Positions 1 through 10,500 of a DNA stretch of 21,435 bases are shown one piece after another. The first letter of the stretch is position 1. Each line of letters opens with the position of its first letter. Made by a program: the position numbers and the translations under genes. Source of the stretch: Gymnopilus junonius (taxonomy: Eukaryota; Basidiomycota; Agaricomycetes; Agaricales; Galerinaceae); the NCBI GenBank assembly GCA_015501075.1, contig JADNYJ010000536.1:1-21435 (forward strand), written 5' to 3'. The notes beneath the pieces are model-generated. The model searched no databases, was not told the origin of the DNA, and was given only the letters and a program-made list of their open reading frames with translations.

Positions 1-666
1 CACGAGGTAAACACAACTCCACGGCAGGTATGCCAGGTCGCGGCTTCAGGCCGTCAGGATCGAGGCCCCCAGGATTTTGACGACGACTCCATCTCCTGCA
101 CAAGCCAAGGTTGTTCTTCGATTCAACGGGCACAACAGCGATGACACTAGCGATCAGGAAGTTGATCGAATTTCAACAGCTACTCACCGATCACAGGTAG
201 TCAGATACGACGGGATGTTGACGATGACAACAGCGACAATGAGACCCTGGATAATCAAGTTACGATTTTGGAGAAGAACCTCAAGAAGAACAAGCGTCCA
301 CGCTCAGAGAAGACACATGGCGAGAGCTACAGCCAAAAGGAGGTAGTGTTCTCCTTAACGTACCCTGATCCTTCTCGCTCATTATACCATCAGAGACAGA
401 CCTTGAAAGCAGTGGAGAACAGACTAGTCCAGAGTCATCCCATCGCAGATGGAAGTCCGGATAAGAGGAGCGCCAATGCAACACCTACACCTCAACGAAC
501 GGAACGTGCTACCAGAGCCTCGGTCACGAAGCGCGTAAGTTATCTTCCTAGTACATAAGTTCATTCTAATGCTTTTTCAAAGTCTTTGGACGTCAATAAC
601 TCTGACCAACTACCCCTGAAGAAGAAAGCCAAAGTTACGAAGACCAAGAAGAATCCCAAGCCGTGA
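1..666 (+). CDS. 3' end of an unidentified gene with a lysine-rich C-terminus (5' partial)
   Basis: I do not recognise this protein. The last exon, 583-666, ends in TGA and encodes a C-terminus packed with lysines (KKKAKVTKTKKNPKP), which resembles a nuclear localisation or DNA/RNA-binding tail. It follows a clear 48-base intron at 535-582 (GTAAGT to CAAAG, with a CTAAT branch-like sequence), phase 0. The exon before it is open from 166 to 534 and carries an acidic patch (DVDDDNSDNE) followed by LEKNLKKNKRPR. Upstream the frame is uncertain. One consistent model keeps the frame open from base 1 to 109, with an intron at 110-196, so that an Asp/Ser stretch joins the acidic patch. The start lies outside the window. 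Low complexity and charge suggest a disordered nuclear protein, but that is inference. Confidence 0.5.
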
Positions 667-1892
667 GCTTTGCGCATTGCCGCCTGTATTTCTAGTTCGG
701 GTGTATGTAAATTGCTTCATCAATGATATTATTGCGCAATCTATAGTGTGTGTGATGTGGGTATCTGAATTGTCGAGATGATTAGTCTAGGTTATCTGGC
801 AGGAATGAGAAATAGATCATATTACATGACTCTATATGGGCACGGTGATAAGATGTACATAGCAAGACATTGTTATTTATTGGCGTCACTTCATTACATT
901 CCGGTACATCGAACGACCGCTTACATTCCTATTTACCGAACGACTGCAATAACTCACGATACATTCCCATGCATTATCAGGTATCGGGAAACTGATTCTG
1001 TGCTGACTGCGGTGCTGCTATTTCTATGTACCTCAATGTAAGCCGTCGTTCGATGTACTGCTATCCAGACATCGCAACCACAGCATGGAATGTAATTCAT
1101 ATATGGGCACGCAAGGCTATATACCTGTCGGTCACTTTTTCTGATGCAGACACCGAGTATTGCAGTATAGGTTGTTACAGCAAAATCGCTTCAGTTAATG
1201 CTGGGGGATGCAGACGCCAATGTCGGGAACTCTTCCGCTGGCAGAGGAATCATAACAAACGGAATTCAGCGGCGCCAGCGGCCATCCCAAGCGACATTGC
1301 TGTGCATGCAGATGTACACGGGAATTCTGCCATTTGGTGGCATGGGCGAATCCTGAGCGGGGCGGTTAGCGAGTCGCGAGCGTGATTGGTTAATATAATA
1401 CGCACAACTGGTTTAGTGAAGGCTGGGATCTTTTGTCATTCACTTCGGAACAGAAGGATCCAGTGCTGCGACCGCCTTCGTGTATCCTTCCAAGACAGAA
1501 TAATGAAATGGGACGCGCTGTATTTTCCTGGTGTAAAGGTGCCGGTGAAGTCAGGTTTAGTCCAACAAAATCGTCAGGAAGTTTACAAGATGTACATATC
1601 ACGAAGGGAGGATTTCAGGTGAGGTGTATTGGGTGGAAGCATGAAGAGAAAGGTGACAAGGAGAAGCACACGCGCGAGAGACCACCACCAGCAGAACCGA
1701 GTAATTCAGCGGAGACCAAAATTTCTCTGTTGATCCACGCCAAAGTATGTCTGTCTCATACGAAGGTAAGTAAATTTCATAAAGCATTTGTACAGGCGGA
1801 ATAATAGCCCAAACAAGTGTAGATCCACTAGAATCGAGAGCGGGGCAAAAATGAAAGAGATTCTCAAACGAAAACATTCGTAGGGAATAGAT
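667..1892. other. Intergenic stretch without a supportable gene
   Basis: No spliced or unspliced reading frame here is convincing on either strand. Several open frames of 70-123 codons overlap one another, lack any domain-like pattern and have no TATA box or splice signals that extend them. An imperfect 27-base tandem repeat lies at 894-947. The right end adjoins the 3' end of the minus-strand gene, so the region holds the downstream flanks of two converging genes. Confidence 0.5.
894..947. repeat. Imperfect 27-base tandem repeat, two copies
   Basis: Two directly adjacent 27-base units, 894-920 and 921-947, match at 21 of 27 positions. Both begin TTACATTCC and share CGAACGAC near the end. 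No coding or regulatory role is visible. Confidence 0.6.
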
Positions 1893-3692
1893 TTACACTA
1901 CATGCGCTCCGGACAAAGATGCTGCTTTCTTACTAACGAGTGACCGGACTCTAGCATGGAATTGGCTAGTTCCCAGTGTCTTCCAATCCGAGGAAAGGGA
2001 CACCGTATTTGATGTGGGAGGAGGGATTGACGACGATGCAATTCCGGCAGCATACTGCCAAGTAATAATAAGAAAACTGGCTGCACAGTGCTCCAAAAAA
2101 AGGAATAGGGCGTACCTGATCGAGGGCGGGAATTATTTGCTCATACATACAAGGGACGTGCTCGATAGTAGACCAGAATATTTGTGGAAGTAAGATGGCC
2201 AGCTTGTTTACCAAGTCAGCATACTCTGTACGTCCAAAGTCGAGATACTGACTTACACTTGATTGGGACTGCGTTTCGGCCGTATTGAGATACGTTATGC
2301 CTTGTTCACAATCTGAGACCACAGCATTCCAAATGTTGTTGAACGCCTGTAGCTGGTTCACCATTGTAGGTACTGTCACGTTCGCAATTGTACGGAGAGT
2401 GGAATTTGCTTGTGCAATTGCCGTCTCCTGTTGCTGAAGCTGCTGAACAGTAACCTGGTCCTTAGCGCGCTGGTTGGCTGCCGCTGTGTGAATTGAATGT
2501 CTTCTTGATCAGTATTTTACTACCAACCCAAATTAAAATGGTATACCGCTCCTCTGGTTTGCCAGAATACCCCACGCGGCTCCCTCACCCGCCACTGCCA
2601 GTACTCCAACTCCCTATACCATTCAATTAGAATAAACATAGAAATAAATTACATTCAACTTGGCTTACGATAATGATTGGCGCGAATTCAGGGAAGAGGA
2701 CCACAGCGGCTAAATCAGTAAAAATAGTGATACCAAGCGCGGTGGCGACTTCAGATATCTCCTTATCGAGCCTGCACATCAAGGATCAGTACGGTGATAG
2801 TGTGAACTCCTATAACACTCACTGATTGATAGTGCGGGTCAACGCATCTATGTCGACAAGGAGTGAAGAGATCGCAGCATCATCTGAAGCCTTTAATTTC
2901 TGTGCAAAGTTATTGAAAGAGGCAGAAAAGATGGTTAGGTTCGTCTGCAGAGATGCAAATGCATCTGCTGTGATTTTCGCATTATTCTGGAATGTCTGCG
3001 CTTCCTGTTTAATGCATTTTAGTCACGAAGTTAAACAAAAGTTAAACTATGAGTCCTACCGCTATATATTCTTGAAGCACTTCAATTGAAGTAGGAGGCG
3101 GTACATTTATTCCACTCGCGTTGGCAACGAAGGGCATTATAGTATCAATGAATTCTTGACAGTATGCCACTGTATCGGACGCCGTATTACGAGAAGCCCA
3201 AAGGATGTTCGTCCATTGCTATAAACCAATCTATCAGACAAAGCAGGTGGTCGGAGCTTGGTGAGCTACACACCTGAGTCAATACAGTCCAATTCGCACT
3301 GAATTTCTGAGTGTCCAGATTCTCGCTATCGATGAAGGCAAGCTGGGCTGCTACGTTGCGGAATTCGGTCTGGAAAATAGATCAGCACATATATATCCAG
3401 ACTAAAGATCGTCAATGAATACCTCTATTGCAAGCGCGTTGACGGTGACATTATTGATGTCAGCTAGGATGGCACTGGACCCAGTGTTGCTGTTGGCCGT
3501 TGAGCACATCGCCGCATATCCTGCCTCGGCCTGAGTTACGGACAAATTGCCGACAATTGGAGCTTGAGACTGGCGACGATGAAGGAAATTACCCCCAATT
3601 GAAGGAGGGTAAGAACGTTCAAGTACAGATTCAAGGAAGAAAAATCCGAGAGCCGACTGGGCAAAGAGAAGGATGGATGCAGTGAGTTTCAT
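1893..3692 (-). CDS. Secreted helical protein with central hydrophobic segment, paralogue A (alpha-pore-former-like layout)
   Basis: Nine exons on the minus strand: 3692-3423, 3369-3274, 3218-3060, 3004-2823, 2771-2669, 2613-2547, 2483-2257, 2202-2116 and 2054-1893, about 450 codons with the stop at the last exon's end. All introns are GT-AG. The start is chosen because it opens an N-terminal signal peptide (MKLTASILLFAQSALGFFFL) and lies 76 bases below a TATATAAG box. A dibasic RR near residue 38 could be a Kex2-type site. The mature chain has N-glycosylation sequons and stretches rich in Gln, Asn, Ala and Leu with a helical look. One hydrophobic segment of about 35-45 residues spans roughly residues 245-290, encoded by exons 5 and 6. 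Helix, hydrophobic hairpin, helix is the layout of ClyA/Hbl-type alpha-helical pore formers; this is an architectural inference, not a family match. A helical secreted protein with one membrane segment is the alternative. The paralogue at 4528-6288 has the same exon pattern, which supports the model. Confidence 0.75.
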
Positions 3693-4527
3693 GCTTGGTG
3701 TCTAGGTATGTAGGAAGAAGAGGCGTCTTATTCCTGCAATTTGGTGTTCCCATTTCCTACCTTATATACCTTCCAATCCATATTATTTAATCCACAGATC
3801 CTTGAAATAATTCAATGTTTTCGTGGTGTTTGGTCTGGAATCATGACAGATTTGCCGATAAGGTGTGGCCTTGGCATGCTACTCGACCCTATGGTCACAA
3901 GTCCAACCCTCATAATGCGCATGTAGGGGACATTCGCCTCAGAGGATTGCGAATCTGTGCCGGGAGGAGTTCTCAAGAATTTCACCGGCAAAGGTGTGCC
4001 GTTTGATGTACACAGTGGTTGCCTGCCCAAGGTAAATGTCAGATTCGGGAGAAGGATCCTATGACGGATGTCTACCTGAGACAGATACCGTACGGAAAGA
4101 CGAAACTGGATTATGGGTACATTCGCGAGCAGGTCGGAAAATGGGAAAGGAAATACTATATTTAACATCAATGTGATTGGCCATCTTTGGCGTACCTAGA
4201 CTCTGGGTAGGAATCACTGACTTCTAAATTTTGCCGAAGTTGCCAAAATCATCGCAACCGTATGAAGAAAGAGTGTCGAAAATATCTTGTTTGAAACATA
4301 CAAGTGCGTCCTGTCCACTTTGGGCACCTGATTGACATGGGACTTCGACAGAGAATTCGGGACTGCTGATACAAAGCAGACTCCCCATCTCAGTTCGGAA
4401 CTTCAGTATTTTGAACCCATGAGGTGCTGAATACAGGCTGACGTATTATATCTTAAACGACAGAGAAATGTTGGATGGACAAGTTTCTAACGCAGTTTCT
4501 GGACCACATCAGCAGTATCGTCCTAAC
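3693..4527. promoter_or_regulatory. Divergent promoter region of the two secreted paralogues
   Basis: The start codons of the two divergent paralogues are 835 bases apart. On the minus strand a TATATAAG box (plus coordinates 3761-3768) sits 76 bases before the ATG at 3692. On the plus strand an A/T-rich TATTATAT at 4444-4451 lies 84 bases before the ATG at 4528. An inverted CCAAT (ATTGG) occurs near 4173-4177. I see no supportable gene inside the spacer. Shared regulation is likely from the arrangement but is not shown by a common motif I could find. Confidence 0.5.
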
Positions 4528-6288
4528 ATGTACATATCACTCACATACATCATTTCTCTGATATCTATCGCCTCCGCCTCGAAGCCAGCTGTCCTTGGAG
4601 TCGACTACATCACCCGTCTAGGAGGTCTCGACATTGTCACCCTTAGAACCGGGGAACCCTTTGTGAGCAATCTCAATGATACGGTCCTTCGAGAAGCATA
4701 TGCCGCGCAATGCTCTGCGATTCATACAACAACAGGACAGGCAGACATTCAATCTGATATTTCCAATCTTACTGCCAGTATAAACGCAGTCCATGTAAGA
4801 TGTATCTTCCGTTCTTGGATGTTGTCTAAAAGAAGGACGCACAGACCATTTTGGCGAACGTTAGCACCCAGCTTACGGCCGTTGATCAACTGAACTTGGT
4901 CCCAACGAAGTTCAATCTGACGTGGGGGAACATCGTCAATGTGAGCGCAGTATCCATTGTATTGAATTTTTATTGACTCACCGCAGGCATTTGTCCGCAT
5001 TATCGACCTTTCCACCAATACCGCAACTAACGTGGCTGCATACGCGACCGACTTCACAGAAAATGTCATGCCGTACATCGCCAACCAGACGGATAATGGC
5101 GCTATCCCACTGGACAATGCTATACAGACCATCCAGGGATTCATTGCCGTACGTCCTCGCCGTCTTAAGTCTAATCATTCCCGATAGTAAATTAGTAAGA
5201 CTTACAGGAAGCGGGCACCTTACAGTCTTCAGCTCTAGCGACGGCCCAGTCATTTTCGAATTTTCAGACAAATCTTAGTATCTTCTCTGGAACGTTTCAA
5301 GCATTGGCGCGAAGCGTAAATATGATGGATAACCTTACAATTGATGGTCTCGAAAATGATATCAAATCGCTGAACATTACTATACAAAGGTAAGCATCAA
5401 ATGCGATCTGAAAGCAGTCTCCTTCACTTACCGTGAATTCAGCCTGGATACACAAATCGCAGGAATAGCGAAAGAGATAGACGCTACGGCCATCGCAAGT
5501 GTTGCTGTTCTCAGTATATTCCCGATCTTTGGAGAACTAGGCGTAGTCAGTGATTCTGTTGGTCAATCAATCTGCGAGCTCACCCTGACTGTGTCACTCT
5601 TCTAGATTGCGGGTCTGGCTGCGATAGGTATAGAGACAGCCCAGATGAACTCATTGACGAATGAAAGGAACGGTATGTTGAAATTAAAAATGTGATTAGC
5701 CTTGGTCATAACAGACGTTTATGATTTAGGGGACCAAAGGAAGATTGCTTCTGACGAATCATCCATCAAGACACTCGAAGCGCATGATGCGCTCATAATT
5801 CAAGCAAACGAGGCAATTAACGACGTCAAGGAGCTTTCTTTGGATACCACCTTTCGAATCGGAGCATTCAATGCGATTTGGGCCGCTGTTGTCGACGATT
5901 GCCGCCAGGTCATAGATTATCTGAACGATGCCGCTGAAGTAAGTCCTCCGTTACGTATGTGCTCTAGAAACTCGGTTGACATACCGATTCAGATACCACT
6001 TGTTATGTGGTCCACGCTGAATAATGTCGCATGCTATTACCAATCGCTAGCTGAGGCACTGCAACTTGTAAGCTTTGAACGTAATCCTGACACAGCTTCT
6101 ACTGAATATGGCATACCTGACAGTATGCGGTAGTGGTGTCAAGGATGCCTATGAATTCAATGGCCCGTCCGACTGTAGCATTATCCACTGCACATACGGC
6201 GAAGGCTCTTTCAGGCGAAGAACTCAGGGAGAGAATGTCCGAACTTAGATCGAAAAGCGCAGGAGGGCCGCTGATTAGCTTAGATTGA
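4528..6288 (+). CDS. Secreted helical protein with central hydrophobic segment, paralogue B (alpha-pore-former-like layout)
   Basis: Nine exons: 4528-4794, 4836-4940, 4987-5148, 5208-5389, 5443-5545, 5606-5672, 5715-5938, 5993-6067 and 6124-6288, 449 residues. The first intron may instead end at 4832, adding one lysine. I chose the ATG at 4528 over the in-frame 4468 because it opens directly into a signal peptide (MYISLTYIISLISIASAS) and lies 84 bases below a TATA-like sequence, whereas 4468 is only about 24 bases below it. Exon lengths 267/105/162/182/103/67/224/75/165 mirror those of the minus-strand paralogue, 270/96/159/182/103/67/227/87/162, with the same phases. The hydrophobic segment lies near residues 254-285, flanked by helical, polar segments with several N-glycosylation sequons. 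The reading frame is intact. The pore-former comparison rests on layout only; the role is unknown. Confidence 0.8.
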
Positions 6289-7239
6289 CAAATACCATTA
6301 ACAGAGCTAGTCAGAGAGACCAACCTTATCCAAAGATTTCTACCGTCGAGAGAAGAGTATGCGCTATGAGAAAAAGCTCAGTATTTATAAGAAATGACAT
6401 GAAGGTGACTCACCGAGTAGTGTTAAAACTCGCAGGATAGAGAACGAGAGCGTCAAACGATGCTTATAATTGACGAGTCCAAAAAGTTGAGGACATGGAT
6501 TCTGAGGATAGAGCCATATCAACGAAAACAAGCAGTGCGTATGTCATGACTGCGGCATCCTAAAAAGCACTGGATACAAATTTATGGGTGCGCCCGTGTA
6601 TGAACCCAGATATGAAGACGACACAGGTTGCGAGACAGTAAATTTAATTGACCACAGCAGAAACGACAAATGACGGCAGAGGGATTGGGCTTCTGAAGAG
6701 GAATAAAAGCTAAAAGACTTTTTCGCTGGTGGAAACCTATTGCTAGGGCAAGGAAGTATGATTAAGAGACAGAGAAGGGTAAAGAAGGAGAAGAGACAGT
6801 ACCACAGCGACGGAGCAAGGAGAAAGCTTGCAATTCCGAATGTCCGACACCTTCCGACAATCAACAAGTCAGATGCATTTCTCACATCACATGGTTCAAA
6901 CGCGTCGCGACTTGAGGCTCGGCGCAGAAAGACTGTGCCACGAATAATAATAGAATTCGCTTACGGTATTTGGTTCTTAAGGGTTAGGGACCGAAGACGA
7001 TGTACATACGCAAACCCTCGGTACAGGCTTTGTACCTCAAAAGACTCCAACGACAGAAGACGTTAATGTATTCCGGAAGGATTAAGTGCCGGAGGCAAAC
7101 AACGGCTGGACATCAGGTGACACGGAAAACATGGACCACCGTGCTGGATATCGCAACCCTTTCCATAACCCCTGTCACTTGTATGTATTCGCCGACACAA
7201 TGCTTATCTCTCAAGTGCGCCAGGCTGTCATAGAAATCC
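6289..7239. other. Intergenic stretch without a supportable gene
   Basis: This spacer lies between the stop of secreted paralogue B and the TATA box of the trefoil gene. It contains overlapping open frames of about 75-113 codons on both strands that have no signal peptide, domain-like pattern or splice support. I see nothing else in it. Confidence 0.5.
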
Positions 7240-7247
7240 TATAAAAG
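7240..7247 (+). promoter_or_regulatory. TATA box of the trefoil gene
   Basis: TATAAAAG lies 44 bases before the ATG at 7284, a plausible distance for a short leader in a fungal gene. No intron is apparent in the leader. Confidence 0.6.
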
Positions 7248-7283
7248 AGTAAGAGATTTCCCTCCGATTAAACGCAAGCTACG

Positions 7284-9287
7284 ATGCCTTCAGATCTTAA
7301 CATTCTGCCCAATGTCAGATATCGAATCCAAAACGTTGATTTTAAGACTTGTTTGGAACGACGCGACAACACCGCCGTTGTGGTACGACCTCAAAAGGAT
7401 GTTCTAGAACAACAGGTGAAGTCCTCCTGTTCCAAGAGATTCACTAATACCGATATGTAACGCCTTCTGAGCAGTGGGTTTTCGTCGCTAATTCTGACGG
7501 CACCTATTGTGTTGTGAACGCACAGAAGTCGTTGGGTCTGAATTCGTCTCTGGATGGATCTGAGGCTGTCTTTGGTCAAGGGGATAAAGTCATATGCACA
7601 ACATTGACGTCGGCGACAGGAAAGAGGTGGAGACTGGCTCGCGATGAAGTCAGACCAGACGACATCTAGTTTGTCTCTGTATAAAGCCTCCTTATTTTCA
7701 TAATGCTTACCAACTTCTGTTAGTTTCGTAAATGCGGACCTTGGGCCTGGGGGAAAATCACTGCTGCTCAGTGGCCTACCTCACGTTAGTATATGACCAT
7801 CTCCGCATGCTCTAGATTTCGTGACTTCAAGTATAGGAACCCACCTTCAAAGAAGTTGACACAATTCAGGATTTCACTCGGATCGTAAGTCTATCTGTTT
7901 GATTTAGTGCAATCGCGGTCTCAATGAGCTCTGTAACAGTACCAAGGATACGAGACTCGATGGAAACTTGTCGAAGATTCCGCGACACTGTTGCCCTACG
8001 GCAATAATGATTATATCATTCGTACCTTAGCAGGTCACAGCGTCCATTCTCGGCCTGGTACAGACTCGTTGTTCGTGAGTGAGCAGTTCAGCGGGGATCA
8101 AAGGATGGTACGTCCTTTAAATTACACGTTAAAAATTTATTCTCACTTTTGCTAGTGGCAATTTGAGTCCAGAGGCAACGGAGTATGGACGATCAAAAAC
8201 ATCAAGGAGGACGCCTTCCTCATTCCCCATAAGACCAACGATGATGAATGGGTTCCAATACTGGCCAAGGCGCCATCTGATGCTGACAAGAACTGGAATA
8301 TCCAACACCTTGGCCCCGTAAATTACATGTGCGTCTCCCCTCTTCTTCTACGGACAGTCCTTACGTTGGCGACTTTAGATTCTGGGTCGATCGAACCGTT
8401 GGGAATAGTCGTGATCCTATCCGCTTTGCTCTCAGCTTGAAAGAGAATAACTTGAACGTAAGAAGAACTGGTTACTATTTTTGAGATTGTACTTGAACTG
8501 ACCAATGCAACACCTTCCAGGTCGTCTTGAGGCCGAATAAAGTTAGTATACGCTTTCGTTTACGATAGTTCTGCTGATTGACGATTTTCTTCCAGCTTTC
8601 GCATAATCAGATTTGGCACATTGACTTATCTAATGGGCCCGAGCCAGATGCTCCCCGACAAATCCTCCCGGGTTTGATGGAAGGAGAATACCAGTTGCAA
8701 AACCTAAGTGCCAGTCGGTTCCTGGCCAACCTTGGAACCTCCGTTGTGAACAGCATCAACAATCAGGGAGTCTACGTGGGTTATCCAGGCTTGTCACGTT
8801 CTGTTGCCAGGACTAATCTTTTTCATGAATCAACTTCAGTTTAAGTTCGAAATCGCAGAGGGAGGCAGCTTAGGACCAGATCGAGTCAACATTTCGTACC
8901 TTGATGACAGAGGCGTCCGACAATACTGGAGCCCCGAGTATGTCCAGGCCGTCGGAGCTTATCACGTCTTCCTGGTTGGTGATCAGCAACCTGTGTGGGT
9001 TGTAAAGACAGTTGAGGCCTCTAATCCTGCTCAATTCAGGTGCGTTGGCAACTGTATTCATTTTGAAAATATGATAAACCTAAACTGGGAGTAGGATTGC
9101 GCTCTCTCAAGAGTTGAGCAACGTCGTAATGATTGATCTCCGCCCAACCTATCAGGATAGGGTACGTCGTCAAAATATATCGTTGGATTCCATTTAATTT
9201 ACTAATGGCGTACCTGTCCTTCAGCCTTACGCATTCACCGAGACGTACAGTCTTGGGAACCCTAATTGGCTTTTCATCGGAAAATAA
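7284..9287 (+). CDS. Cytosolic multi-beta-trefoil (ricin-B/QxW-like) lectin-type protein
   Basis: Twelve exons: 7284-7415, 7475-7668, 7724-7784, 7837-7884, 7940-8107, 8156-8328, 8379-8457, 8521-8541, 8596-8775, 8840-9039, 9095-9161 and 9225-9287, giving 461 residues. There is no signal peptide, so the protein is expected in the cytosol, as are many fungal defence lectins. Trefoil-type units of the form Y-x-I/V-x-N...L recur: VRYRIQNVDF near residue 11, GTYCVVNAQKSL near 53, DIYFVNADLG near 107, NDYIIR near 168, GVWTIKN near 210, GEYQLQNL near 322 and GAYHVFL near 388. Tryptophans in QxW-like positions (EQQW, GKRW, ETRW, QRMW, DKNW, NQIW) fall at residues 45, 96, 153, 202, 248 and 299, a period of about 50. 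The length fits three trefoils of three units. Ligand binding is inferred. A trefoil protease inhibitor or actin-binding-type trefoil is the alternative. The exon 2 to 3 junction uses GTTTGT, which avoids an in-frame TAG. Confidence 0.75.
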
Positions 9288-9948
9288 TTCCGAACTGTCC
9301 GTTATTTGCGTTGTTAATATGTACTGTACTAAGTGTGTCCGTGCTCTATCATCCAATCAACCGATCCTGTAATCAAGCGTTCGAGGAACGGTAATCCAGA
9401 TACTGAGCTAAAATCGGTTAAGCGGTGACTTGAAAACCTAAGGACTTATAGAGAATCGTCGGTACCAGACATAGGCGGAGGTAATGAAAAAAGCGATGAG
9501 TAATGACGCAACGCGGCTGAGAACAAGATCAGAGCCAGCAGTGTTACTAAACGTGAGGCAAACATTAAGGGTGGAGGAGTTAAGGAGCGCCGTCATGCCT
9601 CAGAGTCTAAAGTATCGCAGAAGTAAAGCCGTATGCGTTCTTCCAAGCTAGATCAAGCACGGTGTCGCTGCTTGCCGAGGGAATCGCAAATGCCATTGCG
9701 CCATTGAGGAATGATTCCAGCACAGAAGAAATCCTAGCACCTCGAACATTATAGCTAAGAAGGACGATACTTGAAGTGACCAGATGGCAGGGAAAAGCAA
9801 AGATTGATCATAATCAATGACCCGAGCCTGGCATTTTCCGCTTACTAAGTTCTAGATTTCGTCTGAATCTTATCTTTTCTTCCTCGAGGGTTACGCGCAG
9901 GAGATTTTAAATAGCTTCAACTGTTGATTAACACCGAGAAGTACAGAG
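9288..9948. other. Intergenic stretch without a supportable gene
   Basis: Between the trefoil gene and the secreted-peptide array I find only short open frames with no splice signals or motif. The sequence is A/T-moderate and unstructured to the eye. The promoter element of the first array gene begins at 9949. Confidence 0.5.
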
Positions 9949-10125
9949 GTTGATTCTCGCCCGATAATCTGGCGTTAAATTTCATGCCGGATGTCATAGC
10001 TCTTTCGACATGAATAACTAATTTCTCCGCAGACCCTAGTCAACATTCTTAGAAGTAAGCTTGGACTGACTAAACGGCCTATGTTAAATTTGTCTAGCTC
10101 AGTTACAGACCCACACGTATATAAG
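9949..10125 (+). promoter_or_regulatory. Promoter of array copy 1: GTTGATTCTCGCC element and TATA box
   Basis: GTTGATTCTCGCC at 9949-9961 is identical to the 13-base element upstream of copy 4. TATATAAG at 10118-10125 follows 169 bases later and lies 131 bases before the ATG. The CCAGAAC motif that accompanies the element in copies 2-4 is not seen here. Confidence 0.5.
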
Positions 10126-10183
10126 GGTTGTAGTATGCTCGAGAGCAAAATACAGGGTAATACACAATACACTTCTTACAAAG

Positions 10184-10244
10184 GTGAGGCTCCAAAAATA
10201 TTGAACATTCCTCAGCGATATTCTGACTTCATTTCTCGGAGCAG
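10184..10244 (+). other. Leader (5' UTR) intron of array copy 1
   Basis: A 61-base GT-AG intron runs from AAAG|GTGAGG to GCAG|AGCAATG, ending four bases before the start codon. All four array copies have an intron in the same place, which supports the call. Confidence 0.6.
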
Positions 10245-10248
10245 AGCA

Positions 10249-10500
10249 ATGAAGAACATTTTTACTCTAGCCATCCTGCTCGCTGCGTCGGTTGTTGGCA
10301 TCCTCGCAGCTCCAGTTGAACACACCGAGAATGGCTACGGCCCAAACAATTCAAGTGGCAACAACACGGGCGGTAGCGAAAACGGCAATGGAGGTATTGG
10401 AAGCGCCAACACGGGCAATGGAAGTGGCAACGTCAGTGGTGGAAGTGGAAATATAGGGAGTGGAAATAACGCTAAAGGCTCTTCTAACCTTGGAGGCTGA
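10249..10500 (+). CDS. Small secreted Gly/Asn/Ser-rich protein, array copy 1
   Basis: One coding exon gives 83 residues. Residues 1-20 form a signal peptide (MKNIFTLAILLAASVVGILA) with likely cleavage before APVE. The mature part of about 63 residues is almost entirely Gly, Asn and Ser, with short repeats of the type GSANTGNGSGNVSG and GNIGSGN, and it ends SSNLGG. It has several N-glycosylation sequons (NNSS, NNT, NVS) and no cysteine. The start follows the leader intron. The likely destination is the cell exterior or wall. No function is recognised; a wall-associated or effector-like protein is possible. The protein differs from copy 2 at 16 of 83 positions. An in-frame ATG at 10081 lies upstream of the TATA box and was not used. 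Confidence 0.75.
   Translation: MKNIFTLAILLAASVVGILAAPVEHTENGYGPNNSSGNNTGGSENGNGGIGSANTGNGSGNVSGGSGNIGSGNNAKGSSNLGG

Noticed and set aside
1433..1804. 123-codon plus-strand open frame
   Set aside because: No signal peptide, domain-like pattern, promoter or splice support; other frames overlap it equally.
3812..4171. 119-codon minus-strand open frame between the divergent paralogues
   Set aside because: It lies in the divergent promoter region, upstream of the minus-strand TATA box, and has no domain-like content.
4468..4527. Upstream in-frame ATG for the plus-strand secreted paralogue
   Set aside because: It would bury the signal peptide behind 20 polar residues and lies only about 24 bases below the TATA-like sequence.
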